NCBI GenBank assembly: GCA_946221915.1
Contig: CAMIKG010000010.1
Coordinates: forward strand, 1 to 64,000
DNA: 64,000 nt
DNA from: an uncultured Erwinia sp.
Lineage (GTDB): Bacteria; Pseudomonadota; Gammaproteobacteria; Enterobacterales; Enterobacteriaceae
Reading direction: 5' to 3'
Positions 1 through 8,332 of this stretch are shown here, in pieces; the stretch's first letter is position 1; every line of letters starts with the position of its first letter. The notes beneath the pieces are model-generated. The model was not told the origin of the DNA, made no database searches, and was given only the letters and a program-made list of their open reading frames with translations. The position numbers and the translations under genes are program-made.

Positions 1-140
1 GTAAAAGCGGTTGTGAGTGAAGCCGGTGTGTTGCAGTAAAAGCGGTTGTGAGTGATGCCGGTGTGTTGCAGTAAAAGCGGTTGTGAGTGAAGCCGGTGTG
101 TTGCAGTAAAAGCGGTTGTGAGTGAAGCCAGTGTGTTGCG
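1..140. repeat. 35-bp tandem repeat, four head-to-tail copies
   Basis: Four abutting 35-bp units lie at 1-35, 36-70, 71-105 and 106-140, each beginning GTAAAAGCGGTTGTGAGTGA. Units 1 and 3 are identical. Unit 2 differs at one base, and unit 4 has changes near its end. No spacers separate the units, so this is a minisatellite and not a CRISPR array. The array starts at the window edge and probably continues to the left. Confidence 0.95.
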
Positions 141-190
141 GCAAAGATGATTCTCAGCAGCGAACGTCGATGTTAACCCGGAGCGCTGAT

Positions 191-299
191 AGCTCCCTCC
201 CCCACGCTGTGGGGGAGGGCTGGGGAGGGGGAGCTACGACTCAGGATCTCAGCCGTTTGCTCCCCCTTCCTAACCTTCCCCCGCTCGCGGGGGAAGGGA
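191..299. repeat. Pair of inverted GC-rich palindromes (REP/BIME-like)
   Basis: Two hairpin-forming units face each other. The first has arms CTCCCCCAC (197-205) and GTGGGGGAG (209-217) followed by a G-rich tail. The second has a C-rich tail and then arms CTTCCCCCGC (275-284) and GCGGGGGAAG (287-296). The layout is that of a BIME. The same family recurs at 22955-23174. The pair sits just downstream of the receptor gene, on its 3' side, where it may act as a terminator or protect the mRNA end. Confidence 0.8.
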
Positions 300-315
300 C
301 TGTCTGGGTGACGTT

Positions 316-2526
316 TTAGAAATCGTAGCTCATAGAAACTTTTACAGTACGCGGGTCGCCCTGGTAAATGTATGAGCCAAAGCCTTCCACATTTGCCCAA
401 TACCTTTCGTTAGTCACGTTATCGACCCCAACACGCCAGACCATATCATTATCTTTAAGCTTCATGCTGTAACGAACGCCCAAATCTAAAGTGGTGTAGC
501 TATCCAGTTTACGCGTGTTGGTAGCATTAATGTACTGAGCACCATTGTGATTAATCAGCGCAGTCGCGGTCAGACCTTCCACTGGCTGAATATCATATTC
601 TGCGCCGAGAACGAAATTGTAGCTCGGTACACCAATTGGATTATTACCATTATTGGTACCATTCTGGGTTTTAGTCAGCTGAGCATCAATCCATGTTGCA
701 CTGCCGTTCAGACGTAATCCCAGAACAGGTTCACCAAACACATTAAGCTCAATACCGCGATGACGCTGCTCTCCATCAATAACATATACGTTATCAGCAT
801 TAGCGAAAGCAGAAGGTTTTTTAATCTCAAACAGAGCTAATGCACCACCGATACGCTGGTAATCGACTTTCACGCCGACTTCATTCTGTTTTGAGTGGAG
901 AATCGCAGTACTCTCACCATAGTTGCTGGTCCCCTCCGGAGCTGTGGCACCCGGCTGCAGGGATTCAATGTGGTTAGCATACAGAGAAATATGCTCCCAC
1001 GGCTTAACGACGATTCCGTAAGCAGGCGTCCAGCGGCTTTCGTTATAGCGCGTATTTGGCTTTTCAGCTGCTGTACCATAGAAATAATCACCTGTGACCA
1101 CTTTCTGGTAACGCGTTCCCAGCGTTAACGCAACCTTATCATCCAACATGCCAAGGGTATCAGTAAGCAGAATGCCCTGGGTACGGCTACGCTTAGTAAC
1201 TCGTGGATAATCCAGGTCTCCACCGTCAGAACCCCCTGTTAAGGCTGGTGGAGAAATGTCAATGGTTTCATAAATATTGGAATCAGAATATTTACTCTGA
1301 GTATCATAAGCAGCTTTACGGCGCAGAGATGATGCAGAGTAGCCCAAATTAACGCTGTGATTTACGAAGCCGGTTTCAAACTTACCGCGCACGCCAAACA
1401 TGCCACTATAAGAATCGGTATTATTCTGCACATCCATGCGGCTAAAATTGGCGGCCCCTTCACTGACCCCCGTTAGCCTTGGTGAACCATAACTCCCCAC
1501 TTCATGGGAATATTGCCCGCCGACACCACCATATAGCGTCCAGTTCTGAGCAAAGTCATATTCTCCACGCAGCATAGCGAACTCACTTTCCAGATCACTA
1601 TAAACCCATTTCTGACTGTAATTATGCGTTGAACCGGGGACTGCCGGAATAAAATCGACATCTTTGATATACACACCGATACGCCCGCCATGGAAAGCCT
1701 GTTTCTGGTAACCCAGATCGAGTGACGTACGGAAATTTTCACCGCGGTAATCAAGCCCCAGTGAAGCAACAGTAGTACGGCGTTTCTCGTCATGGACGGC
1801 TGTTTCACCTTCGCGTTGCAACAGGTTAACACGGACACCAAACTGATTATCATCGCCATAACGACGGCCAGCATCCAGTGAAGTACCAATTTGAGAGGCT
1901 GAAGTGTAATCAACCCCCAGGCGCGTCAACGGCACATCATCAGCATGTTTCGGCTCAAGGTTGATCATCCCACCCACGGCGGTATCAGCGGAACCATTCA
2001 TTAAGGCGTTAGCGCCTTTGAAAACTTCGACACGGTCAATCATTTGTGCGGAGATAACCTGACGCGGCATGATCCCCGGCAAACCGCCCAGCGTCATATC
2101 ATCGCCATACAGATCGAAACCACGGATACGATAGCTTTCGCCATAGTTACCGAAACTTTGAACATTCTGCACAGACGCATCATTACGCACCACATCCGCA
2201 ATGGTCTTCGCCTGCTGGTCTTCAATCAGCTTTGAGCTGTATCCCACCACGTTAAACGGCACATCCATTGCGTTTTGCTGGCCGAGCATCCCCATGCGGC
2301 CACCGTTAATCACCTGACCATCGAGATAAGCCGGCACCAGCTCATCGCCGCCCGGCTTAAAGTCGCTGCCCGCTGGCGCAACAACGGTCATGGTGGATTC
2401 GTTATCTTTACTGGTATCAGTCGTGGTAGCGGTTGTCGCAGCAAAAGCCGGACAGGCCGCGGCGCTAATCAGCATCGCCAGCAGCGTAGGTTTAAACGTG
2501 CCAGCAGCAATTGGGGAGCTTTGCAT
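316..2526 (-). CDS. TonB-dependent hydroxamate siderophore receptor
   Basis: This 736-residue outer membrane receptor probably takes up a ferric hydroxamate siderophore (ferrichrome, coprogen or ferrioxamine class). A signal peptide ends near CPAFA-ATT, a TonB-box-like TMTVVA follows, and then a plug domain with the IRGF and VEVFKGANA motifs typical of siderophore receptors. A 22-stranded barrel should follow. The chain ends in Phe (MSYDF), the usual signal for BAM-mediated insertion. The ATG at 2526 was chosen because AGGAA lies 6 bases before it; a longer frame from a GTG at 2595 would run across the Fur box. The overall style resembles FcuA/FhuE receptors, but the exact ligand cannot be told from sequence. 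It lies on the same strand as fhuB and fhuD but has its own Fur box. Confidence 0.9.
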   Translation of the reverse strand: MQSSPIAAGTFKPTLLAMLISAAACPAFAATTATTTDTSKDNESTMTVVAPAGSDFKPGGDELVPAYLDGQVINGGRMGMLGQQNAMDVPFNVVGYSSKLIEDQQAKTIADVVRNDASVQNVQSFGNYGESYRIRGFDLYGDDMTLGGLPGIMPRQVISAQMIDRVEVFKGANALMNGSADTAVGGMINLEPKHADDVPLTRLGVDYTSASQIGTSLDAGRRYGDDNQFGVRVNLLQREGETAVHDEKRRTTVASLGLDYRGENFRTSLDLGYQKQAFHGGRIGVYIKDVDFIPAVPGSTHNYSQKWVYSDLESEFAMLRGEYDFAQNWTLYGGVGGQYSHEVGSYGSPRLTGVSEGAANFSRMDVQNNTDSYSGMFGVRGKFETGFVNHSVNLGYSASSLRRKAAYDTQSKYSDSNIYETIDISPPALTGGSDGGDLDYPRVTKRSRTQGILLTDTLGMLDDKVALTLGTRYQKVVTGDYFYGTAAEKPNTRYNESRWTPAYGIVVKPWEHISLYANHIESLQPGATAPEGTSNYGESTAILHSKQNEVGVKVDYQRIGGALALFEIKKPSAFANADNVYVIDGEQRHRGIELNVFGEPVLGLRLNGSATWIDAQLTKTQNGTNNGNNPIGVPSYNFVLGAEYDIQPVEGLTATALINHNGAQYINATNTRKLDSYTTLDLGVRYSMKLKDNDMVWRVGVDNVTNERYWANVEGFGSYIYQGDPRTVKVSMSYDF

Positions 2527-2549
2527 CTGTGTGTTCCTGAAGACTAAGT

Positions 2550-2568
2550 GATAATCATTATTATTGAG
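2550..2568 (-). promoter_or_regulatory. Fur box upstream of the receptor gene
   Basis: The 19-bp stretch GATAATCATTATTATTGAG matches the Fur consensus GATAATGATAATCATTATC in its NATAAT repeats. It lies 23 bp upstream of the receptor ATG at 2526. Iron-dependent repression is the expected role. Confidence 0.75.
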
Positions 2569-2661
2569 ATTTGCGATTATCCTTAGCCTCCTCACATTTG
2601 CAAGAGAAAATTACATTCGGTGACAGCACCTTTACAAAATAGTTCAACCTGTGTCGCAGAA

Positions 2662-4605
2662 CTACACGCGGCGCAGCAGCCAGATAAACCACGGCGCGCC
2701 TAGGAAGGTCGCCAGCAACCCGGCCGGGATCTGATACGGGAATACCAGCACGCGCCCCAGCGCATCCGCCAGCAGCATCAGCCCTGCCCCGGCAAAAATC
2801 GCCACCAGCAGTTGCGGCATCGCGCGGCGGAAGCCCGCCATGCGCGCCAGGTGCGGCGCCATCAGGCCAACAAAGCTGAGCGGGCCGACGCACAGCGTCG
2901 CGGCGGCGATCAGCGCCGCGGCCAGCAGCAGAATCAGCATCCGCGCGCCTTTAACCGGCACCCCCGTCGACTGCGCCGTGACGCCGCCGAGCGGCAGAAT
3001 CGTCAGCCAGCGTGCCAGCAGCGGCGTCAGCAACAGTAACAACACGGCCAGCGCAGCCGTGCCCATCGCCTGCGATGCCGTCACCAGATAGGTGGAGCCG
3101 GATAACCAGCTCAGAACTTCGCTGGTGCGTGGATCGCCGCTGACCAGGAACAGCGTCAGGAAAGTGCCAAACACCGTGCTCAGCGCCACGCCAGTGAGTA
3201 ACATCCGCGTTGCAGACAACCCACCGCGCTGTGCCATCAGCAAAATCAGCAACAGCGTCAGCGCCGCGCCAATACAACCCGCTGGAAAACGCAGCGCACT
3301 GTTATCGCCGGGAACAAAAAACATCAGCAGCACGATGGCGCAAGCCGCACCGGTACTGACACCCAATACTTCCGGGCTGGCCATCGGATTGCCGGTCATA
3401 CGCTGAATCAGCGTACCTGCCGCCGCCAGCATCGCCCCCGCCGCCAGCGCCGCCAGTACGCGCGGCCAGCGGAACTGCAGCACGGAGTGAATGTCGATCC
3501 ACCGGCTCTGACTGTCGCCGCTAAACAGCGCCAGCAGCACCATCACCACCAGTAATAACACCAGCGCCCCGATCAGGCGTGAACTCAGCATCCGCTCCTT
3601 CGTCAGCGTCAGCGAATCATCACTGCTGGCAACCTGACGATGACGCAGACGCGACAGCAGCCACAACATCAGCGGCGCGCCTGCCAGCGCAGTCAGCGCC
3701 CCGGTCGGCACCTCCACCCACACCCGCGCCAGCGCAATCACTGCCTGATCGCTGAGTAATAATAGCAGCGCGCCCAGCAGCGCCGACAGCAGCAAACGCG
3801 CGGCCAGACGGCGCGCCCCCAGCAGTTTTGCCATAATCGGCGCAAACAGGCCGATAAAGCCAATCACCCCTGCGGCACTTACCAGCATGGCGCTAATCAC
3901 CACCGCCAGCAGCAGGCCGCTGATGCGCACCAGCGCCAGCCGCATGCCGAGATTGCGCACCACGCCATCGTCCAGCCCCAGCAGGTTGAGCGGACGGATC
4001 ATTAATACAATCAGCACCAGCGCGAGCAGCAGACGCGGCCAGAGGAAATTGACCTGGCTCCAGTCATTCTGGTTCAGCATGCCACTGCTCCAGATAAACA
4101 GGCTTTGCAGCCGCTCGTGATTAAACAGCGCCAGTAAGTTTTTCAGTGCGCCGCAATACATACCGACCATCAGACCGGCGAGGATCAGCGTCACCGGCGA
4201 CATCCGTTTGCCACTGGCGACCAGCAACACCAGCCCGCCCACTACAATCGCGCCTGCCAGCGCCGCCAGTTGCTGACCGGTTTCGCCCCAGCTGGCGGCA
4301 TACAGCAGCGCCAGACTCATCCCCAGCTGCGCACCCGCGGCCACCCCCAGAGTGGACGGCTCCGCCAGCGGATTACGCAGAATTTGCTGAAACAGCACCC
4401 CGGCCAGTCCCAGTCCTGCGCCCACCAGCAGCGCCAGCAGGGTGCGCGGCAGCATGCTGAAATGGAACAGCATCTGGTTAACATCACTTTCATCAGGAGA
4501 AAACAGCGCGCTGCGCCACAGCGGTAACGCCAGCTGCGTATGGAAGTTCACGATGGTCAGCAGCACGGCTGCCAGCAACAGCAGCGGTAAAATCAGGTTC
4601 TTCAT
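2662..4605 (-). CDS. fhuB: FhuB-type ferric hydroxamate ABC permease (fused double unit)
   Basis: This 647-residue inner membrane permease imports iron-hydroxamate across the cytoplasmic membrane. It has two consecutive FecCD/BtuC-like halves of about 320 residues, each with roughly ten hydrophobic segments and the family's Gly-rich GLAGVLFQQ and AAAGTLIQR type motifs. Length matches E. coli FhuB (about 660). The ATG at 4605 overlaps the fhuD stop as ATGA, so the pair is translationally coupled. A reading frame continues upstream to 4731 but lies inside fhuD and is not used. The partner ATPase FhuC, which normally sits next to fhuD and fhuB, is absent here. Confidence 0.92.
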   Translation of the reverse strand: MKNLILPLLLLAAVLLTIVNFHTQLALPLWRSALFSPDESDVNQMLFHFSMLPRTLLALLVGAGLGLAGVLFQQILRNPLAEPSTLGVAAGAQLGMSLALLYAASWGETGQQLAALAGAIVVGGLVLLVASGKRMSPVTLILAGLMVGMYCGALKNLLALFNHERLQSLFIWSSGMLNQNDWSQVNFLWPRLLLALVLIVLMIRPLNLLGLDDGVVRNLGMRLALVRISGLLLAVVISAMLVSAAGVIGFIGLFAPIMAKLLGARRLAARLLLSALLGALLLLLSDQAVIALARVWVEVPTGALTALAGAPLMLWLLSRLRHRQVASSDDSLTLTKERMLSSRLIGALVLLLVVMVLLALFSGDSQSRWIDIHSVLQFRWPRVLAALAAGAMLAAAGTLIQRMTGNPMASPEVLGVSTGAACAIVLLMFFVPGDNSALRFPAGCIGAALTLLLILLMAQRGGLSATRMLLTGVALSTVFGTFLTLFLVSGDPRTSEVLSWLSGSTYLVTASQAMGTAALAVLLLLLTPLLARWLTILPLGGVTAQSTGVPVKGARMLILLLAAALIAAATLCVGPLSFVGLMAPHLARMAGFRRAMPQLLVAIFAGAGLMLLADALGRVLVFPYQIPAGLLATFLGAPWFIWLLRRV

Positions 4606-5498
4606 GCGTGCTCCAGCAGCGTCTGTTCGAGCAGGCGACAAAAACGCAGCACGGAATAGCTGCCGCCGTAAAACCATACCGCAGGCAGCAGATGTAATTT
4701 CTGTTCGCGTACGAAAGGAATGCTGCGCCACAAATCAGAGTGCGTCAGCTTTTTGGCCGGATCGTTATCGCCATGCATCAGGCCGATGGCACGCACGTTT
4801 TTCACCTGCGCCAGCGTCTCAATGCCCACAATGGTGGTGCCCCACGCACTCACTTTGCCCTGCCAGCCATTTTGCAGACCAATTTCCGCCATACCGTTGG
4901 CAAACAGGCTACTGTCGCCAAACATCATCACGCGGCGACTGTCGAGGAAGGAGAAGACCATCAGCTTTTCTTCGCGGAAGGCCGCGAGGTTCCGCTTATG
5001 CTGAAGGAAGCGTTCGTCCATCATCTGCAGGTGCGCCGCGGCTTGCGGCTGGCGGTTGAGTTGCTCGCCGAGGCGCAGCAGATCGCGGCGCAGCAGCGTC
5101 AGCGGCGGCGTCCCTTTGCCGTCAATAAAATCACCGCCCCACACTGGCGCAATGGCGCGCAGCGACTCCGCCGTCGGGCCGTAGCCGTTGGAACGCATAA
5201 TTAGCGACGGCTTCAGACGCATCATTAATTCCAGATTCGGTTCAGTACGCAGGCCGACATCCAGCACATTGTCCGGCAATACCGGCTCAACCAGCCAGCG
5301 GTGGTAATTGGGGATATCGGCAATCGCCATCGGCGCCACACCCAGCGCCATCAGCAGCTCAACCGGCCGCCACTCCAGCACGATAATGCGCGACAGATCG
5401 ATTTGTTCAGCCCGGGTCAGTGACGGGAATATCAGCGGCGACAACGCCATTAACTGCAGAAACCGACGTCTGGCATCGGAAATAACATCGATAGTCAT
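4602..5498 (-). CDS. fhuD: FhuD-type periplasmic hydroxamate siderophore-binding protein
   Basis: This 298-residue class III binding protein delivers ferric hydroxamates to FhuB. The N-terminus has RRRFLQ followed by a hydrophobic stretch, as in the Tat signal of E. coli FhuD, so twin-arginine export is expected. The ligand pocket segments include NLELMMRLKPSLI and SDLWRSIPFV. It is the first gene of the fhuD-fhuB pair. The start at 5498 is forced because it is needed to keep the Tat signal, yet no Shine-Dalgarno sequence precedes it. The Fur box begins only 8 bp upstream, so the mRNA leader must be very short or the promoter lies unusually far upstream. Confidence 0.9.
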   Translation of the reverse strand: MTIDVISDARRRFLQLMALSPLIFPSLTRAEQIDLSRIIVLEWRPVELLMALGVAPMAIADIPNYHRWLVEPVLPDNVLDVGLRTEPNLELMMRLKPSLIMRSNGYGPTAESLRAIAPVWGGDFIDGKGTPPLTLLRRDLLRLGEQLNRQPQAAAHLQMMDERFLQHKRNLAAFREEKLMVFSFLDSRRVMMFGDSSLFANGMAEIGLQNGWQGKVSAWGTTIVGIETLAQVKNVRAIGLMHGDNDPAKKLTHSDLWRSIPFVREQKLHLLPAVWFYGGSYSVLRFCRLLEQTLLEHA

Positions 5499-5506
5499 CA
5501 GGGAGA

Positions 5507-5525
5507 AATGATTATTATTGTGATT
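5507..5525 (-). promoter_or_regulatory. Fur box upstream of fhuD
   Basis: AATGATTATTATTGTGATT carries three NATAAT-like hexamers of the Fur consensus on its complementary strand. It begins 8 bp upstream of the fhuD ATG, so it probably covers the promoter -10 region or the transcription start. Confidence 0.65.
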
Positions 5526-5585
5526 TGGAGGGCTTATTATGCCGTATGCGCCTCGTTACGCAACCGGACAACAGCGTATCGACCA

Positions 5586-5711
5586 GAGCACGATAAACCT
5601 GAAACCGCTCAGCAATCCATAAACTCAGGGCACAATAAACCTGAATCAGTACAGCAAATCATCAGCTCAGAGCACAATATACCTGAAACCGCACAGCCAC
5701 GCAGAAACTCA
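5586..5711. repeat. 42-bp tandem repeat, three copies
   Basis: Three imperfect units lie at 5586-5627, 5628-5669 and 5670-5711, each beginning G(A/G)GCAC(A/G)ATA(A/T)ACCTGAA. The unit is a multiple of three, so a plus-strand open frame across it shows a 14-residue repeat (EHDKPETAQQSINS type). That frame then runs into the hairpin repeat at 5714 and lacks a convincing ribosome site, so I treat it as non-coding. Confidence 0.85.
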
Positions 5712-5713
5712 AA

Positions 5714-5852
5714 GCGCAGGGAACACGGTCAGCGGAGGAAAGCGTCCCGCGCCATGGACGGCGCGGGCCGAGCGGCCACGGATGGCGAACAGCGACTTTC
5801 CGCAGCTGACCGTGTTCCCTGCGCGGAGCACAGAACTTAAAGCGACGCCCTG
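5714..5852 (+). repeat. Long dispersed hairpin repeat, copy 1
   Basis: Terminal inverted arms CAGGGAACACGGTCAGC and GCTGACCGTGTTCCCTG enclose a GC-rich core. The inverted part covers 5714-5824. A flank with CAGAACTTAAAGCGACGCC extends the conserved part to about 5852. A second copy in the opposite orientation lies at 36624-36765, and the two align over arms, core and flank. No open frame for a transposase is present. It resembles a non-autonomous intergenic element (MITE/ERIC-like in size), but it does not match the ERIC consensus I know. Confidence 0.85.
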
Positions 5853-5901
5853 ACAAAAAGCCCAACCAGCCATCAGAACCAGCAACACATGCCTGCTACA
5901 A

Positions 5902-7131
5902 CTACCGCCAGCGCCGGAAGATCAACGACGTATTAATCCCGCCAAACGCAAAATTATTCGACTGAATATAATCAGTCTCAATCTGCCGCGGCTCGCCCAT
6001 AATATAATCCAGTGCACCACAATCTTCTGCTGGCTGCTGCAGGTTGATGGTCGGCGCAAACCAGCCTTCACGCATCATTTCGATACTCATCCACGCTTCC
6101 AGCGCACCACAAGCACCCAGCGTATGGCCGAAATAACTCTTCAGGGAAGAAATCGGCGTCTGATTGCCAAAAATCGCCGCCGTCGCCTGACTCTCCGCCA
6201 CATCACCGCGATCGGTCGCCGTGCCATGCGCGCTGATATAACCAATATCTTCCGCCCGCAACCCGGCGCTGCGCAATGCGCCCTCGATACAAATCTGCAT
6301 CGTCTCCCGCTGCGGCTGAGTAATATGCGCCGCATCGCAATTGGTGTAAAAACCGACCAGCTCAGCGTAAATCGTCGCGCCACGCGCCTGCGCATGCTCC
6401 AGCTCTTCCAGAATCAGCGTCCCCGCCCCTTCACCGATCACCAGCCCATCACGCTGGCTGTCAAAAGGCGAAGGCGACGTTTTCGGCGCATCGTTGCGCT
6501 GACTGGTGGCGAACAACGTATCAAACACTGCCGCTTCCGACGGACACAACTCCTCCGCACCGCCTGCCACCATCACCGTCTGATAACCATGGCGGATCGC
6601 TTCCCAGGCATAACCAATCGCCTGACTCCCCGACGTACAGGCACTGGAGGTCGGGATCACCCGCCCGCGCAGACCGAAAAACAGCCCGGCGTTCACCGCC
6701 GTCGTGTGCGGCATCATCTGCACATAGGTCGTGCCGGTAATATTATTGGTGTGCTTCTCAGTCAGCATGGTGGCGAACTCACTCACCGGCCCGGTACTGC
6801 CGGTAGAAGAACCATAAGCGATACCGGTTTCGCCACTGGTCAGCACCGGATGATCCAGTAATCCCGCCTGCTCCAGCGCCAGCTCAGTGGCGCGCGTCGC
6901 CATCAGCGACACCCGCCCCATAGAACGAATACGCTTACGGGTATAGTGATCCGGCAGACTAAAATCATCCACCGGCGCGCCCAGCAACGTATTCAGACCA
7001 TCATAGACCTGCCACTCCGGCATATGCCGCACTGCATTTTGCCCGGCGCGCAGCCCGGCGGAAACGCTCTGCCAGTTTTCACCAAAGGCAGTCACGCCGC
7101 CCATCCCGGTGACCACAACCCGACGCATCAC
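5902..7131 (-). CDS. apeR: APE beta-ketoacyl-ACP synthase ApeR
   Basis: A 409-residue ketosynthase that should catalyse decarboxylative condensation with malonyl-ACP in aryl polyene assembly. The catalytic triad is visible: Cys165 in SSACTSGS, His302 in AHGTATDRGD and His336 in YFGHTLGACG. It is the last gene of the APE operon and starts 4 bp inside apeQ. Known enterobacterial APE clusters have two full KS genes (apeO, apeR) and a KS-like apeC; in that scheme apeR is the terminal FabB/F-like copy. The assignment rests on motif and gene order. Confidence 0.9.
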   Translation of the reverse strand: MMRRVVVTGMGGVTAFGENWQSVSAGLRAGQNAVRHMPEWQVYDGLNTLLGAPVDDFSLPDHYTRKRIRSMGRVSLMATRATELALEQAGLLDHPVLTSGETGIAYGSSTGSTGPVSEFATMLTEKHTNNITGTTYVQMMPHTTAVNAGLFFGLRGRVIPTSSACTSGSQAIGYAWEAIRHGYQTVMVAGGAEELCPSEAAVFDTLFATSQRNDAPKTSPSPFDSQRDGLVIGEGAGTLILEELEHAQARGATIYAELVGFYTNCDAAHITQPQRETMQICIEGALRSAGLRAEDIGYISAHGTATDRGDVAESQATAAIFGNQTPISSLKSYFGHTLGACGALEAWMSIEMMREGWFAPTINLQQPAEDCGALDYIMGEPRQIETDYIQSNNFAFGGINTSLIFRRWR

Positions 7132-7862
7132 AGCATCCCTCCATTAACTGAAATCACCTGACGGGTGACATAGCCCGCAATATCGGACATCAAATAACCT
7201 GCCAGTCCGGCCACTTCCTCCGCCGCGCCCATTCTTTTCATCGGGATCATCTTCATCGCTTCATCAATGGCGGTTTGTTCCATCTGAATCATACCGGTAT
7301 CGATCAGTCCCGGCGCTATACAGTTCACCGTGATCTTGCGTTTCGCCAGTTCAATGGCCAGCGCTTTTGTCGCACCGATAATGCCCGCCTTTGCGGCACT
7401 GTAGTTCACCTGCCCACGGTTACCCATGATGCCGGATACCGATGACAGCGTAATGATACGGCCGCCCTGACGCAGACCAATCATCGGCATCACACACGGG
7501 TGAATCACGTTATAGAAACTGTCGAGGTTGGTATGGATAACACTGTCCCACTCCTCTTCGCTCAGCGCCGGGAAAGCGCCATCACGGGTAATACCGGCAT
7601 TACTGACCACGCCATAGTAAGCACCGTGTTCGGCGATATCCTGCTCAATACGCTCGCGACACTGCTCGCGGTCAGCAATATCAAAGCCCAGCACGCGCGC
7701 CGCGCCACCCGCCTGATGAATCTGCGTCGCCGTCTGCTCTGCTCCCGCCAGATCGCTGTGGTAATGCACCACAATGGCAAAACCATCAGCGGCAAGACGC
7801 AGCGCAATGGCGCGGCCAATTCCTTTACTGGCGCCGGTGACTAATACTGAACGTGTCATCAA
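7128..7862 (-). CDS. apeQ: APE 3-ketoacyl-ACP reductase ApeQ (FabG-like SDR)
   Basis: A 244-residue short-chain dehydrogenase that reduces the 3-keto group after each APE elongation. It has the cofactor motif TGASKGIG (residues 9-16), the NAG motif near residue 88, catalytic Ser near 141, and Tyr154/Lys158 in YSAAK. NADPH use is expected by analogy with FabG. A second ATG directly follows the first, so the start may be at 7859. Overlaps apeP and apeR by 4 bp each. Confidence 0.92.
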   Translation of the reverse strand: MMTRSVLVTGASKGIGRAIALRLAADGFAIVVHYHSDLAGAEQTATQIHQAGGAARVLGFDIADREQCRERIEQDIAEHGAYYGVVSNAGITRDGAFPALSEEEWDSVIHTNLDSFYNVIHPCVMPMIGLRQGGRIITLSSVSGIMGNRGQVNYSAAKAGIIGATKALAIELAKRKITVNCIAPGLIDTGMIQMEQTAIDEAMKMIPMKRMGAAEEVAGLAGYLMSDIAGYVTRQVISVNGGML

Positions 7863-8332
7863 TGACTATCCTGTTGCAAAAGTTGATTAAGTTCTTCTTC
7901 GTCAGGCTGATAAGTGTTCAGCCTGCCGCTGGCGTAAACCTCGCCATTGATCGCGATCTCACCTTCAAAACTGGCGATTTTATCGTCATGCATCAGCAGA
8001 GTGACGCGCACATCCAGCAATGCACCAGCAGGAAACTGCGCGCTGGTGCTGCGGTAACCGCGTCCACCCAGCAACATGCCCGGACGTGGTTTGCGATCGT
8101 CATGCTGACGCCCATGCCAGCCCGACCAGACGCCAATCGCCTGCGCGATAATCTCCATGCCAAACCATGCCGGCAGCTCGCCGCTGGCGGTCAGAAAAGG
8201 CGCCAGCACGCTGTCGGCGCTGATACGCACCTGACAATGGGCGCTCTGCTCATCCACCTGCAGCACCTGTTCCAGCAGCACCATCGGGGTGGCGTGCGGT
8301 AAATAGTGCTCGGCGCTGTTCAGTTCAGGCAT
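7859..8332 (-). CDS. apeP: APE hotdog dehydratase subunit ApeP
   Basis: A 157-residue hotdog-fold protein of the FabA/FabZ class. It carries LPHATPMVLLEQV at the N-terminus and LPAWFGMEIIAQAIG in the central helix, where other dehydratases place their acidic catalytic residue. In characterised APE systems ApeP acts with ApeI as a two-protein 3-hydroxyacyl-ACP dehydratase that sets the all-trans polyene. It sits between the KS apeO and the reductase apeQ, overlapping both. Confidence 0.88.
   Translation of the reverse strand: MPELNSAEHYLPHATPMVLLEQVLQVDEQSAHCQVRISADSVLAPFLTASGELPAWFGMEIIAQAIGVWSGWHGRQHDDRKPRPGMLLGGRGYRSTSAQFPAGALLDVRVTLLMHDDKIASFEGEIAINGEVYASGRLNTYQPDEEELNQLLQQDSH

Noticed and set aside
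1..140. Tandem repeats as a CRISPR array
   Set aside because: The 35-bp units touch each other with no spacers, and no cas genes are in the window.
1473..1913. Minus-strand 146-codon frame inside the receptor gene
   Set aside because: It is an out-of-frame shadow of the receptor coding region. The same applies to the many long frames opposite the APE and ABC genes.
2527..2595. Longer N-terminus for the siderophore receptor (GTG at 2595)
   Set aside because: It would translate the Fur box and add a charged segment before the signal peptide. The ATG at 2526 has a good ribosome site.
5508..5840. Plus-strand 110-codon frame with 14-residue repeats as a gene
   Set aside because: It starts inside the Fur box region, has no ribosome site and reads straight into the dispersed hairpin element; the repeats are explained at the DNA level.
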